Shown here in pieces: positions 8,331-18,646 of a stretch of DNA of 64,000 bases. The notes under the pieces are model-generated. The model made no database searches and was not told the origin of the DNA. It was given only the letters and a program-made list of their open reading frames with translations. The stretch spans positions 186,001-250,000 of the forward strand of contig NZ_FOSB01000001.1 in NCBI RefSeq assembly GCF_900114165.1, read 5' to 3'. Source of the stretch: Halobacillus dabanensis. GTDB taxonomy: Bacteria > Bacillota > Bacilli > Bacillales > Halobacillaceae. The position numbers and the translations under genes are program-made. The stretch's first letter is position 1. Each line of letters opens with the position of its first letter.

Positions 8331-8524
8331 CGGGGTTCGGGAAAATCTTTATTGTAATAGGGATTGTGTTCATTGTTATCGGTTTGCTATGGAGTATCTT
8401 TGGCAAATTGCCGGGAGATATTAACTTTAAGAAGGGGAATGTTACCTTTTATTTCCCGATTATGACTTCAATTATTGCTAGCATCATCTTATCATTGATT
8501 TTTTATTTGATAAGAAAGTTCTAG
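8327..8524 (+). CDS. DUF2905 small membrane protein
   Basis: A 65 aa protein with two transmembrane helices ([20 protein letters not shown] and [19 protein letters not shown]) separated by [19 protein letters not shown], the conserved DUF2905 core. Function is unknown. The TTG start overlaps the ruvB stop by TTGA, with GGGAGGTG about 8 bases upstream, so translation is probably coupled to ruvB. The family is often found next to ruvB or queA in Firmicutes. Confidence 0.85.
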   Translation: MTGFGKIFIVIGIVFIVIGLLWSIFGKLPGDINFKKGNVTFYFPIMTSIIASIILSLIFYLIRKF

Positions 8525-8577
8525 CTAAAAACAAAGACGTTATTTACTATATAACATGGAAAGAATAGGGGATAGAC

Positions 8578-9603
8578 ATGGATATAAAGCAGTATGATTT
8601 TGAGCTGCCGGAAGAATTGATTGCTCAGGTACCACTTGAGGATCGTACCGCGTCACGCTTGATGGTCTGTGACCGTAATAAGGAAACGATTGAACATCGT
8701 CACTTTTCCCAAATAACAGACTATTTAGAGGAAGGCGATTGCCTTGTTTTGAATGACACAAAGGTTTTGCCTGCTCGTTTGTATGGCGCTAAGGAAGATA
8801 CCGGTGGGAAAGTGGAAGTTCTCTTACTTCATCAAACGGAAAGCGATGAATGGGAAGTGCTTGTAAAGCCTGCGAAAAAAGTCAAACTTGGTACGAAGAT
8901 CGTTTTTGGTGATGGACAGCTTATAGCTGAATGTACGGACCTTCAAGAGCACGGAGGAAGAAAAGTCAAATTCAGTTATGAAGGAATCTTTCTCGAAGTC
9001 CTCGAGTCCCTTGGTGAAATGCCATTGCCGCCATACATCAAGGAACAGCTTCCTGACAGAGAACGATACCAAACTGTTTATGCTAAGGAAGAGGGGTCGG
9101 CAGCTGCTCCTACCGCAGGGCTGCACTTCACCCGGGAATTGTTACAGGAACTTGAAAACTTGGGCGTAGAAATCGCCTATTTGACTCTGCATGTGGGACT
9201 GGGTACTTTCCGTCCAGTTAGTGTGGAACAAGTAGAAGATCATGATATGCATGCAGAGTTCTACCAACTGAACAAAGAAACAGCAGACAAATTGAATGCG
9301 GTAAGGGCAAGCGGTGGAAGAATTATTTCTGTTGGTACCACTTCAACAAGAACGTTAGAAACCATCATCCGGGATTATGGAACCTTTAAAGAAGCAAAAG
9401 GATGGACAGATATCTTTATTTATCCACCGCAAAAGTTAAAGGCGATCGATGGGTTGATTACTAATTTCCACTTGCCAAAATCCACGCTGATCATGCTAGT
9501 CAGTGCTTTTGCAGGGCGAGATTTTATACTTGAGGCTTACAATCGGGCCGTTGAAGAAAAGTATCGTTTCTTCAGTTTTGGAGACGCGATGTTTATCAAA
9601 TGA
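8578..9603 (+). CDS. queA: S-adenosylmethionine:tRNA ribosyltransferase-isomerase
   Basis: Transfers and isomerises the ribosyl group of SAM onto preQ1-modified tRNA to give epoxyqueuosine. Its 341 aa span the full family length. Recognisable segments are [17 protein letters not shown] at the N-terminus, [38 protein letters not shown] and [20 protein letters not shown]. It forms a queuosine operon with tgt, 34 bases downstream. Confidence 0.97.
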   Translation: MDIKQYDFELPEELIAQVPLEDRTASRLMVCDRNKETIEHRHFSQITDYLEEGDCLVLNDTKVLPARLYGAKEDTGGKVEVLLLHQTESDEWEVLVKPAKKVKLGTKIVFGDGQLIAECTDLQEHGGRKVKFSYEGIFLEVLESLGEMPLPPYIKEQLPDRERYQTVYAKEEGSAAAPTAGLHFTRELLQELENLGVEIAYLTLHVGLGTFRPVSVEQVEDHDMHAEFYQLNKETADKLNAVRASGGRIISVGTTSTRTLETIIRDYGTFKEAKGWTDIFIYPPQKLKAIDGLITNFHLPKSTLIMLVSAFAGRDFILEAYNRAVEEKYRFFSFGDAMFIK

Positions 9604-9622
9604 TCCATTAGATCAAGAGTAA

Positions 9623-10774
<1,152 letters not shown>

Positions 10775-10790
10775 AAAGGGGGGGGAATAA

Positions 10791-11048
10791 ATGGATACAT
10801 TAGTAGGTCTTTTGCCAATAATTCTAATGTTTGTCATTTTCTATTTCCTATTGATTCGACCGCAACAAAAGAAACAGAAACAGGTTCAACAAATGCAGTC
10901 GGATTTGCAAAAAGGTGATAGAATCATAACTATCGGAGGAATGCACGGTACAATTCATGCTATAGATGAAGGTACACTTGTGATTTCTGTACAAGATGGT
11001 ACACAAATGAAATTCGATCGTTCATCCGTTCGAGAAAAATTGAACTAA
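10791..11048 (+). CDS. yajC: Preprotein translocase accessory subunit YajC
   Basis: An 85 aa protein with one N-terminal membrane helix (LVGLLPIILMFVIFYFLLI), the RPQQKKQKQ motif, and a cytoplasmic domain GDRIITIGGMHGTIHAIDEGTLVI typical of YajC. It associates with SecDF, encoded 5 kb downstream. AAAGGGGGGG precedes the ATG. It is the last gene of the queA-tgt-yajC unit and is followed by a terminator. Confidence 0.95.
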   Translation: MDTLVGLLPIILMFVIFYFLLIRPQQKKQKQVQQMQSDLQKGDRIITIGGMHGTIHAIDEGTLVISVQDGTQMKFDRSSVREKLN

Positions 11049-11057
11049 TCCAAACTC

Positions 11058-11087
11058 AATCCCGCTACATTTCTTGTAGCGGGATTT
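11058..11087. terminator. Terminator after yajC
   Basis: AATCCCGCTACA pairs perfectly with TGTAGCGGGATT across a 5-base loop, followed by TT and A. It also faces the convergent gene at 11127, so it may serve both strands. Confidence 0.75.
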
Positions 11088-11126
11088 TAAGTTCTATGCT
11101 GTTTTTCATTACCTTTTTCAACTGTT

Positions 11127-11510
11127 TCACCTTTTTGCTGTTTTTCTTGGTAAATTCACACCGATCATCCCACCAAGCCAGGCAGCAAGAACTAATCCCC
11201 CGAAGTAACTCAACTGTGGTAACGTTACCCAAGAATTTTCAAAAATGATTTGGAACAGTACCATAGCGCTTACGAAAATCAGTCCTGTCATTCCTCCAGA
11301 TAACCAACCTTTTTGTTCCCCTTTATAAGCGGCAAGCATCCCTCCGAAGGCAAGAATACTAATCCCTGCAACCAGTGCGAATTGATTCAGCGTTTGATAT
11401 TCCATTCCTGTAAACCTGAGAAGGATTGCTAAAACACCAGCAGAAACAATCATTAAAATGAAAATAGAACCAATCCCGTAACCTAGAACCCCTTGTAACA
11501 ACTTTTTCAT
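11127..11510 (-). CDS. TIGR04086-family membrane protein (YrzE-like)
   Basis: A 127 aa protein with four predicted membrane helices (GIGSIFILMIVSAGVLAILL, FALVAGISILAFGGMLAAY, GLIFVSAMVLFQIIF and YFGGLVLAAWLGGMIGV). Position and size match B. subtilis yrzE, which lies beside yajC. Function is unknown. It is transcribed opposite to its neighbours, with a GGGGGATGAG ribosome binding site. Confidence 0.72.
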   Translation of the reverse strand: MKKLLQGVLGYGIGSIFILMIVSAGVLAILLRFTGMEYQTLNQFALVAGISILAFGGMLAAYKGEQKGWLSGGMTGLIFVSAMVLFQIIFENSWVTLPQLSYFGGLVLAAWLGGMIGVNLPRKTAKR

Positions 11511-11633
11511 CTCATCCCCCCTAAATTAGCTTGTCATTAAAAATATATGCATGAATTCTATATAGATAGAAGTAGATATTTTCCTATGGTCTTGAATAGA
11601 TATAAGTAAAGTCCGTCTAAAAGGGGAAGATCT

Positions 11634-12923
11634 ATGTCAACTGTACTTGCATTACTCATATTCGTGGCTAGCTATGTATTGATCATGACAGAAAAATTGA
11701 ATAGAGCGCTCGTAGCGATTGCAGGTGGCGTACTTTTACTAATGACGAAAGTCTATGAATGGGAACAAGCTTTTGGGTTTATCGATTGGGAAACAGTGGC
11801 GCTCTTATTTTCAATGATGGTTCTGGTCTCGATTACGAAGAAGACAGGGATCTTCACTTTTATGGCTATCCGTTTAGCTCAATTAGTACAGGGTCGCCCT
11901 GTCCCACTGCTTGTCGTTACAGCGCTTTTTACTGCGATCGGCTCTGCCTTCTTGGACAATGTCACAACAGTGCTTTTGTTCGTTCCTGTATTACTTTCTC
12001 TAGTCGATCGTTTGAACCTTCCGGCTTTTCCTTATCTGCTCACGACAATTTTCAGCTCGAACATCGGGGGGACGGCGACGCTAATTGGAGATCCCCCCAA
12101 CATCATGATCGGACAGGCAGTTGATCACTTCAGTTTTGTATCTTTTCTTTATCACTTAGGTCCAGTAGTGATAATCATATTCGTCATCGTAATAGGAAGT
12201 GTCATTCTTTTATTTCGCAAAGGTTTAACTTATGACGAAAGACTTGCGAAAGAATTAATGGAGATGGATGCGAAAGAACATTTAAAAGTATCGAGGCTTC
12301 TAATTCAATCCATTTCTGTCATGTTACTCACAATTGTCGGTTTCATCATGCATCCTTTTATTCATATGGATATTACGACGATTGCCGTAAGCGGCGCATT
12401 GTTACTATTATTCCTATCTGAAAAAGAATTGGAAGTGGAACATGTTTTTCAAGAAGTTGAATGGGTCACGTTGTTTTTCTTCATGGGATTATTTATGCTT
12501 GTAGGCGGTTTAGAAACAGTAGGGGTTATAGATGAGCTGGCAAGAGGTATGGTGTGGCTTTCTGGTGGTGATATGCCGGTTACTTCTATGGTGATGTTAT
12601 GGAGTGCAGGAATCCTATCCGGTGTTGTGGATAATATTCCTTTTGTAGCAGCAATGATTCCTGTAGTACAAGAACTGCAAGGATATGGGATGATGAATGT
12701 AGATCCTGTATGGTGGGCACTTGCCTTAGGTGCTTGTCTTGGAGGTAATGGAACCTTAGTGGGAGCTTCCGCTAATGTTGTTGTAGCAGGACTTGCTGCC
12801 AGCCATAATAAACCTATTCCATTTTTAAAGTTTTCTTTATATGGCATCCCGGTGTTAATTTTATCCTTGCTCATTTCATCTATTTATGTTTGGTTCCGCT
12901 ACTTACTTCCTTTCCTTTCATAA
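11634..12923 (+). CDS. ArsB/NhaD-like ion transporter
   Basis: A 429 aa polytopic membrane protein with about 11-12 helices. It belongs to the ion-transporter (ArsB/NhaD/CitM) superfamily, shown by the paired motifs SAFLDNVTTVLLFVPVL with NIGGTATLIGDPPNIM in the first half and SGVVDNIPFVAAMIPVV with GACLGGNGTLVGASANVVVAG in the second half. This inverted-repeat layout is typical. The substrate (arsenite, Na+/H+ or an organic anion) cannot be read from sequence; no ars genes are nearby, so Na+/H+ antiport is as likely. The gene is inserted between yrzE and yrbG relative to B. subtilis. Confidence 0.85.
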   Translation: MSTVLALLIFVASYVLIMTEKLNRALVAIAGGVLLLMTKVYEWEQAFGFIDWETVALLFSMMVLVSITKKTGIFTFMAIRLAQLVQGRPVPLLVVTALFTAIGSAFLDNVTTVLLFVPVLLSLVDRLNLPAFPYLLTTIFSSNIGGTATLIGDPPNIMIGQAVDHFSFVSFLYHLGPVVIIIFVIVIGSVILLFRKGLTYDERLAKELMEMDAKEHLKVSRLLIQSISVMLLTIVGFIMHPFIHMDITTIAVSGALLLLFLSEKELEVEHVFQEVEWVTLFFFMGLFMLVGGLETVGVIDELARGMVWLSGGDMPVTSMVMLWSAGILSGVVDNIPFVAAMIPVVQELQGYGMMNVDPVWWALALGACLGGNGTLVGASANVVVAGLAASHNKPIPFLKFSLYGIPVLILSLLISSIYVWFRYLLPFLS

Positions 12924-12982
12924 TTTATAAAAAATAGGTGATGTTAACTAGAGGGTAACCTTTAGAAAGGACGTGGGTTTGC

Positions 12983-13633
12983 GTGCTTGTTCTAAGTATC
13001 ATTTTTCGAACCCTCTTCACCTATTTTATAATACTTCTTGTTTTCCGTTTTATGGGAAAAAGGGAAATCGGTGAATTGAGCGTAATGGATTTAGTTGTGT
13101 TTATCATGCTTGCAGAAATTGCTGTATTTCTTATTGAACAACCAGATAAAGCCTTATGGAAAGCTATTGTTCCTATGTTTGTTTTACTTACGGTTCAAAT
13201 TGTCAGTGCACTGGTTTCATTGAAGAATCAGCGGTTTCGAAACTGGTTCGATGGCAAACCTTCTGTAATTATAAAACATGGGAAAGTCGACGAACATGAA
13301 ATGAGGAAGCAACGGTATAATTTCAACGATTTATTGTTACAGCTTCGTGAAAATGGCATTCAACAAGTAGGTGACGTTGCTTATGCAATCTTAGAACCTT
13401 CAGGGAAACTTTCTGTTTTTGAAAAGAAAGATGATGGGAGTTCAGATTACGCGGTTGTTTTGATTGCGGATGGAGAGGTGCAGTATAGCGGGCTTCGTAC
13501 TATTCGAAAGAATAAGCAATGGCTGATAAATGAGGTTCGCAAACATGGGTTTGAATCCTTTGATGAAGTATCTTTATGCACGATAAACGATCAAGGTGAA
13601 GTACAAATAGATGAAAATGATGAATCAAAGTAA
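12983..13633 (+). CDS. yrbG: DUF421/YetF-domain membrane protein (YrbG-like)
   Basis: A 216 aa protein with three N-terminal membrane helices (SIIFRTLFTYFIILLVFRFMG, LVVFIMLAEIAVFLI, AIVPMFVLLTVQIVSALV) and a cytoplasmic YetF-type domain (GKPSVIIKHGKVDEHEMRKQRYNFNDLLLQLRE ... VAYAILEPSGKLSVF). YetF and YdfS relatives act in spores; the role of YrbG is unknown. The GTG start follows AGAAAGGA at 12 bases, somewhat long. A repeat element begins at its stop codon. Confidence 0.88.
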   Translation: MLVLSIIFRTLFTYFIILLVFRFMGKREIGELSVMDLVVFIMLAEIAVFLIEQPDKALWKAIVPMFVLLTVQIVSALVSLKNQRFRNWFDGKPSVIIKHGKVDEHEMRKQRYNFNDLLLQLRENGIQQVGDVAYAILEPSGKLSVFEKKDDGSSDYAVVLIADGEVQYSGLRTIRKNKQWLINEVRKHGFESFDEVSLCTINDQGEVQIDENDESK

Positions 13634-13867
13634 AGCTCCCTATTCTGGAAGACTCAGTTTCGAGATGTTTCCGGGGTTCGTTGCCTTGTTGGGCGTCAGG
13701 GGTGTGGGGAAGCTACTCGCTTTCCTGTGGGGGAGCGCCGAACTTCCTCGGACTGCGTCCTGCGGGATCTCGCCTATCTCCTTCTCCCACGGGAGTCTCC
13801 CAGCTTCCCCACCACCCCATCCATTTTCAAAAAAGTCTCTAAACCGAGTCTTCAGGAATACTGCTAT
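13632..13867. repeat. Dispersed intergenic repeat, family A copy 1
   Basis: The left end AGCTCCCTATTCTGGAAGAC... and the right end (read in reverse, GTATTCCTGAAGACTCGG...) are imperfect inverted repeats of about 26 bases. The left end matches, in reverse complement, the right end of the copy at 49428-49597 almost perfectly over 30 bases. The interior (CGCTTTCC...CCTCGG, TGCGGGATCTCGCC) matches the interior of the copy at 45371. No transposase is encoded. The short ORF at 13611-13874 is not considered real. Confidence 0.8.
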
Positions 13868-13917
13868 TTCTTGAATAACCTTGAGTTAGAATAATCATTA
13901 TAACTTTAAAAAAACAA

Positions 13918-13951
13918 AGAAAAATAACCGCGGTTGGCGGTTATTTTTTTT
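13918..13951. terminator. Hairpin terminator at the end of spoVB
   Basis: AAATAACCGC pairs with GCGGTTATTT with a short loop. T runs follow on both strands, so it can serve transcription from either side. The spoVB stop codon lies inside it. Confidence 0.7.
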
Positions 13952-15497
13952 GGAATAGTCGCTTCCATGGAATGAGCTTCCATTCTTCTTTGGTTAACAG
14001 GCGGAAGGAGAATAATAGGATGAAATATAAAATGGTAAGAACAATACCCATCGTTAATAGTTGAGAGAGCGGTTTACTATCAAGCAACCAGCTATGTTTC
14101 CATTGAAATCCGACGACTCCGATAATCCCAATGACTGCTGTAAACTTGAAAAACATTTGAAAAGGAAAGGTTATGACTTTATATTTCATCAGGACGCTTA
14201 AATGTAAGAGGGTCACAACAACCACCCCAACAACGATCGCTATAGCTACGCCATGAATTCCGAATTCTGGTCTTGAACTTAACGCAACCAAAACGATGAA
14301 TTTAATGACTGCTCCTATTAATGTATTCCACATAGCAGGTTTAGCAAGATCCAACGCTTGTAAAGTAGCCTGCAGTGGGGTCTGGATATAATGAAGCAAA
14401 AAGAATGGCGCCATGAACTGTAGCATAAAGGAAGCCTGGCTCGTCCCATATACAGTCATTAAAATTACTGCAGGGAAAATCATGAAGACAATGGTGATGA
14501 GTCCACCAGATGCAATAGAAAGCCGGATGGATTGCATGATTCTGTATCGTATGGTTTCATTACTTCCTTTTGCTGCTGCTTCGCTAATGGAAGGAACAAG
14601 CGCAATGGCCAGTGCGTGTGTAAGGAAAGTCGGTAAAAACAATAGTGGTAAGACATATCCTGTAAGTTCCCCATATTGCTTCGTCGACTCTACAGCTGCT
14701 ATACCGGCGAGGGCTAAACTTTGAGCGACAAGAATAGGCTCAAAAAAATACGTCAGTGAACCGATGAAGCGACTTCCTGTGGTTGGTAGAGCAATGGTCA
14801 TGAGTTCGTTTAACGTTTTTTTTCCATCATTAAGGTGTTTTTTCCAAGATTTCCGTATCCGGAAGCTTTTATGGACATTGAACTGTCGTGTCATGTACAA
14901 CAGGGAAATGAATTCACCGAGGACAGCGGATGCCATAGCTCCGGCAGCTGCGAACTCAACCCCATAAGGATAAAACATTTTAGTCAGTACGATGACAGAC
15001 CCTATCCGGACAACTTGTTCAATGACTTGAGACAATGCTTGAGGCTTCATATTCTGTCGGCCTTGAAAATAACCTCGAATAACGGAGGATACAGCGATGA
15101 TCGGGATGATCGGTGTAACGGCTAGAAGAGGGTAAAGAGCCCTGGAATCGGTCAGGAAATAGTTGGCTACAATCGGAGCAAGTAAGAAAAGTCCGAGTGT
15201 GAATATGATACTCAATGTTCCTGTAACCGCGAGGGACACAATTAGGATTTTTTTGATTTTACTTTCGTTCCCGGTTGCTTCTGCTTCAGAAACACGTTTC
15301 GATATAGCTACGGGGAGTCCGAACTGCGTAATCGTAATTGCTAGAATCAGAGTGGGCAAAGCCATCATATAGAGGCCGACGCCCTCAGGCCCCATCACCC
15401 TTGCAACGACAATTCGGTTGATGAACCCTAATAAACGAGTAATCAGACCAGCAGCCACGAGAATAAGGGCACCTTGAAGGAAAGTTTGTTTTGACAT
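13941..15497 (-). CDS. spoVB: Stage V sporulation protein B, MATE/MurJ-like flippase
   Basis: A polytopic protein of about 518 aa in the MVF/MATE polysaccharide-exporter superfamily with around 14 helices. The N-terminus MSKQTFLQGALILVAAGLITRLLGFINRIVVARVMGPEGVGLYMM closely follows B. subtilis SpoVB, a lipid-linked precursor flippase needed for spore cortex peptidoglycan. The start is set at ATG 15497, with AAGGCGG 9 bases upstream; an in-frame TTG at 15518 would add seven residues without a better site. It runs opposite to its neighbours, as in B. subtilis. Confidence 0.93.
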   Translation of the reverse strand: MSKQTFLQGALILVAAGLITRLLGFINRIVVARVMGPEGVGLYMMALPTLILAITITQFGLPVAISKRVSEAEATGNESKIKKILIVSLAVTGTLSIIFTLGLFLLAPIVANYFLTDSRALYPLLAVTPIIPIIAVSSVIRGYFQGRQNMKPQALSQVIEQVVRIGSVIVLTKMFYPYGVEFAAAGAMASAVLGEFISLLYMTRQFNVHKSFRIRKSWKKHLNDGKKTLNELMTIALPTTGSRFIGSLTYFFEPILVAQSLALAGIAAVESTKQYGELTGYVLPLLFLPTFLTHALAIALVPSISEAAAKGSNETIRYRIMQSIRLSIASGGLITIVFMIFPAVILMTVYGTSQASFMLQFMAPFFLLHYIQTPLQATLQALDLAKPAMWNTLIGAVIKFIVLVALSSRPEFGIHGVAIAIVVGVVVVTLLHLSVLMKYKVITFPFQMFFKFTAVIGIIGVVGFQWKHSWLLDSKPLSQLLTMGIVLTILYFILLFSFRLLTKEEWKLIPWKRLFQKK

Positions 15498-15650
15498 GTA
15501 ATCGATCCGCCTTCTCAAAGAAATAAAATTCCGCTACAATGGAGTATATGCGTAGAGATGGACAAGGCATGACAACCGATTATGGAAAGTTGATAATAGG
15601 GAAGATATAACTCATGAGAAGTGTTAATCTGAATAGCGAGGAGTAAAGGT

Positions 15651-15944
15651 ATGGAACAAATGAAACCAACCACAAGCTGGAAAGAAGAAATTACCGTCGT
15701 TTTACGTAGTAAAGTGGAAGAATTCCATCTACTAGGATATCGTAAAGCAAACAATCAAGAAGTTTGGGATTGTTTAGTAAAGAAAGTGTGGAAAGGAGAT
15801 CCGGAAAAGAGGCTGCATCAAATTGTCCAGGATATTCTTCATTTGTCGAGTCATACATATACGAGCTATTTGACAACCGAAGCCTATCAAAATGATGATT
15901 TGCTTGCTTCCATTGAAGCCCTGAAAGGTCCTTCGGAATATTAA
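15651..15944 (+). CDS. comN: ComN, post-transcriptional regulator of comE
   Basis: A 97 aa soluble helical protein with the Post_transcrip_reg family core (VLRSKVEEFHLLGYRKANNQEVWDCLVKKVWKG ... LHQIVQDILHLSSHTYTSYLT). In B. subtilis ComN (YrzD) promotes late competence by acting on comE mRNA. Synteny between spoVB and secDF is conserved. GCGAGGAG precedes the ATG. Confidence 0.85.
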   Translation: MEQMKPTTSWKEEITVVLRSKVEEFHLLGYRKANNQEVWDCLVKKVWKGDPEKRLHQIVQDILHLSSHTYTSYLTTEAYQNDDLLASIEALKGPSEY

Positions 15945-15990
15945 ACGGGCTGCATGGCCGTGTTTATGAAGGGTAAGGATGTCTCATTTG

Positions 15991-16018
15991 TTGCGAAAGT
16001 TTTAAAAAGTAGTAGAAT
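15991..16018 (+). promoter_or_regulatory. Sigma-A-type promoter of secDF
   Basis: TTGCGA (15991-15996), a 16-base spacer, then TAGAAT (16013-16018). It lies about 97 bases before the secDF start. Confidence 0.5.
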
Positions 16019-16114
16019 AGGTACGGGGATAAACAAATTTTGTCTAATAGAATTTATACATACTAGCCGATGGCTCATCGCATGTGTTCATACATAAAGG
16101 AGGAACAGAAAAGT

Positions 16115-18394
16115 ATGGTGAAACGAGGGCGGATCGTCGCCTTTTTTATCGTGGTCTTATTATTAGCCGCTACGATTGGGACGACCATTACAGGTGTTAC
16201 AAAAGATATTAAGTTAGGATTGGATTTGCAAGGTGGTTTTGAAATCTTATATGATGTCGAGCCACTGGATGAGGATCAGGAGGTTAATGAACAGGTACTT
16301 GAAGCCACGGCGCGTTCATTGACAGAACGTGTCGATACACTTGGAATAAGTGAGACAAACATCACTATTGAAGATGGAGGCCGTATTCGTGTACAGCTTG
16401 CCGGTGTTGAAGACCAGCAAACGGCAAGGGAACTGCTGTCTACGACAGCTGAACTTTCTTTCCGCGGGACAGATGGCGAGTTGTATATGGACGGTTCCGA
16501 TTTAGTTGAAGGAAGTGCACAACAATCATACCACCCGGAAACAAATGAACCGGTGGTTACGTTGAAAGTTAAGAGTGCTTCTAAATTTTATGATGTCTCA
16601 GAGGAAATTTATAATACTCCGAACGACCCAGACACGCCTTACCCAGATGACTTACTAGTGATTTGGCTGGATTATAATGAAGATACATCGTTTGCTGAAG
16701 AATGGGGTACGGAAGATCCTGCCTATATTTCGGCTCCAGGGTTCTCCGATGGTCCGGTACGCAGTAATTCTGTAATGATATCAGGCGATTTTACGGTTGA
16801 ATCTGCTAAGCAGCTGGCTGATATTTTGAATGCTGGCTCCTTGCCAGTGAATCTTGAAGAGACTTACTCAACATCTGTAGGTGCTCAATTCGGTGAACAG
16901 GCGATGAACAAAACGATTTTTGCCGGATTCCTTGGTATTGCAGCAATCTTCTTGTTCATGATTGCATACTATAGATTTCCTGGTGTAATTGCTACCGTTA
17001 CCCTTACCGCCTATGTCTATTTGATTCTCGTCGTATTCGAATTGATGAACGGTGTGCTTACCTTGCCAGGTATTGCTGCTTTGATTTTGGGAGTCGGTAT
17101 GGCTGTTGACGCCAATATCATCACATATGAACGAATCAAAGAAGAATTGAAGTCTGGAAAATCTCTGCTATCTGCTTATAAGGCAGGTAATAAACGTTCG
17201 CTTGCCACTATATTGGATGCGAACATTACAACATTAATTGCAGCTACTGTTTTGTTTATTTTTGGAACAAGTTCTGTCAAAGGTTTTGCAACAATGTTAA
17301 TTGTAAGTATTTTGGTCAGCTTTATTACTGCTGTATACGGTACCCGTCTTTTCATGGGGTTATGGGTGAAGAGCCGCTTCCTAAATAAACGGCCTAAATG
17401 GTTTGGTGTGAAACCTGAGGATATCCATGACATTGCAGATGGAGACCAGGTAGAAGCAACATTCTTGAAACGTAAGTTCGATTTTGTTGGTCTCCGAAAA
17501 CGTTTCTTCTCTATTTCTATCGTACTGGTTATTGCTGGTATACTGGCACTGGCATTCTTCCGCTTGAATCTTGGTATAGACTTCACAAGTGGTTCGCGAG
17601 TTTCGATTCTTTCTGATGGGAATATCACTGCAGACCAAGTGGAAGAAACGATGGAACAAGAATTCAATGTTTCACCTAAGCAGGTCATCATTAGTGGAGA
17701 TGATAATGAAATTGCTGTCGCCCGCTTTGATGATGAGCTCAGTAAAGATAAAATAGGTGAAATACAAAACTACTATGAAGAAGAGTTTGAGAATACTCCA
17801 AATGTGAGCACAGTTTCACCAATTGTTGGACAGGAGTTAGCAAAGAATGCGGCATTAGCTGTTCTTTACGCATCCATCGGTATCATTATTTACGTAACGA
17901 TCAGGTTTGAGATTTTCTTTGCATTGACAGCTATCATTGCTTTATTGCATGATGCCTTTTTCATCATTGCCTTCTTCAGTTTGACCAGGCTTGAATTCGA
18001 CATTACAATTATCGCCGCGATATTAACGATTGTCGGATACTCCGTCAACGATACCATTGTTACATTCGATCGAATTAGAGAGAATTTGAAGATGAAGAAG
18101 AAAGTTAAATCTTTCAAAGAGCTCGCTAAGGTTGTTAATGATAGCTTAATGCAAACACTTGCACGAAGTTTCAACACAGTTATAACCGTTATCTTTGCGG
18201 CGGCTATGCTATTGTTCTTCGGCGCATCATCTATCACCAACTTCTCTTTTGCTCTTTTAATTGGTCTTATAGCAGGTACGTATTCGTCCTTGTTCATCGC
18301 CTCTCAACTATGGTTAGTATGGCGTGGACGAAACATCAAAGACAATCCGATTAACTATGTGAAAAAGAAAAAAACAGACGGCCCACAGGTATAA
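16115..18394 (+). CDS. secDF: Fused protein translocase subunits SecDF
   Basis: SecD and SecF are fused in one chain of 759 aa, as in Bacillus. The SecD half runs from the first helix (GRIVAFFIVVLLLAATIG) through a large periplasmic-type loop to GVGMAVDANIITYERIKEE. The SecF half starts around FFSISIVLVIAGILALAFF and includes the signature TIVGYSVNDTIVTFDRIREN. It uses the proton-motive force to assist late steps of Sec export. The start ATG 16115 has AAAGGAGG upstream; the codon at 16070 lacks a site. An intergenic repeat and a terminator follow. Confidence 0.96.
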   Translation: MVKRGRIVAFFIVVLLLAATIGTTITGVTKDIKLGLDLQGGFEILYDVEPLDEDQEVNEQVLEATARSLTERVDTLGISETNITIEDGGRIRVQLAGVEDQQTARELLSTTAELSFRGTDGELYMDGSDLVEGSAQQSYHPETNEPVVTLKVKSASKFYDVSEEIYNTPNDPDTPYPDDLLVIWLDYNEDTSFAEEWGTEDPAYISAPGFSDGPVRSNSVMISGDFTVESAKQLADILNAGSLPVNLEETYSTSVGAQFGEQAMNKTIFAGFLGIAAIFLFMIAYYRFPGVIATVTLTAYVYLILVVFELMNGVLTLPGIAALILGVGMAVDANIITYERIKEELKSGKSLLSAYKAGNKRSLATILDANITTLIAATVLFIFGTSSVKGFATMLIVSILVSFITAVYGTRLFMGLWVKSRFLNKRPKWFGVKPEDIHDIADGDQVEATFLKRKFDFVGLRKRFFSISIVLVIAGILALAFFRLNLGIDFTSGSRVSILSDGNITADQVEETMEQEFNVSPKQVIISGDDNEIAVARFDDELSKDKIGEIQNYYEEEFENTPNVSTVSPIVGQELAKNAALAVLYASIGIIIYVTIRFEIFFALTAIIALLHDAFFIIAFFSLTRLEFDITIIAAILTIVGYSVNDTIVTFDRIRENLKMKKKVKSFKELAKVVNDSLMQTLARSFNTVITVIFAAAMLLFFGASSITNFSFALLIGLIAGTYSSLFIASQLWLVWRGRNIKDNPINYVKKKKTDGPQV

Positions 18395-18401
18395 ATAAGT
18401 G

Positions 18402-18512
18402 TGAAAACGCCTTGGTCAGCCCCGACAAGCATAAGACGGCTAACGTAGTGGAGTATCCTTTCTCCATGGAGTTATCCGTCTTATGACCTCGAGGGTCTAG
18501 GCGTTAAAACGC
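18402..18512. repeat. Hairpin-forming intergenic repeat, family B copy
   Basis: The outer arm AACGCC pairs with GGCGTT, and an inner arm CATAAGACGGCTAAC pairs with GTTATCCGTCTTATG (one mismatch). The flanks (TTGGTCAGCCCCGACAAG ... GACCTCGAGGGTCTAG) match the element nested at 45518-45680 and resemble the type at 30150-30421. Such repeats are common between genes in Bacillaceae. Confidence 0.75.
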
Positions 18513-18520
18513 TTCTAAAA

Positions 18521-18552
18521 TAAAAACTTCCTCATTACGAGGGAGTTTTTTT
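18521..18552 (+). terminator. Terminator after secDF
   Basis: AAAACTTCCTC pairs with GAGGGAGTTTT (one G-T pair) across ATTAC, followed by a run of Ts. Confidence 0.85.
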
Positions 18553-18646
18553 GATTATTCTCCTAATATGCAGGGTATATCAATAATTAAGGGATCATTT
18601 TGCACGTAACTTTTTTGACCAGTCAATACCAAAGGAGTGATTAACA

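Noticed and set aside
13611-13874. 87-residue ORF after yrbG
   Set aside because: It lies within a dispersed repeat, overlaps yrbG, lacks a convincing ribosome binding site and its translation has no recognisable domain.
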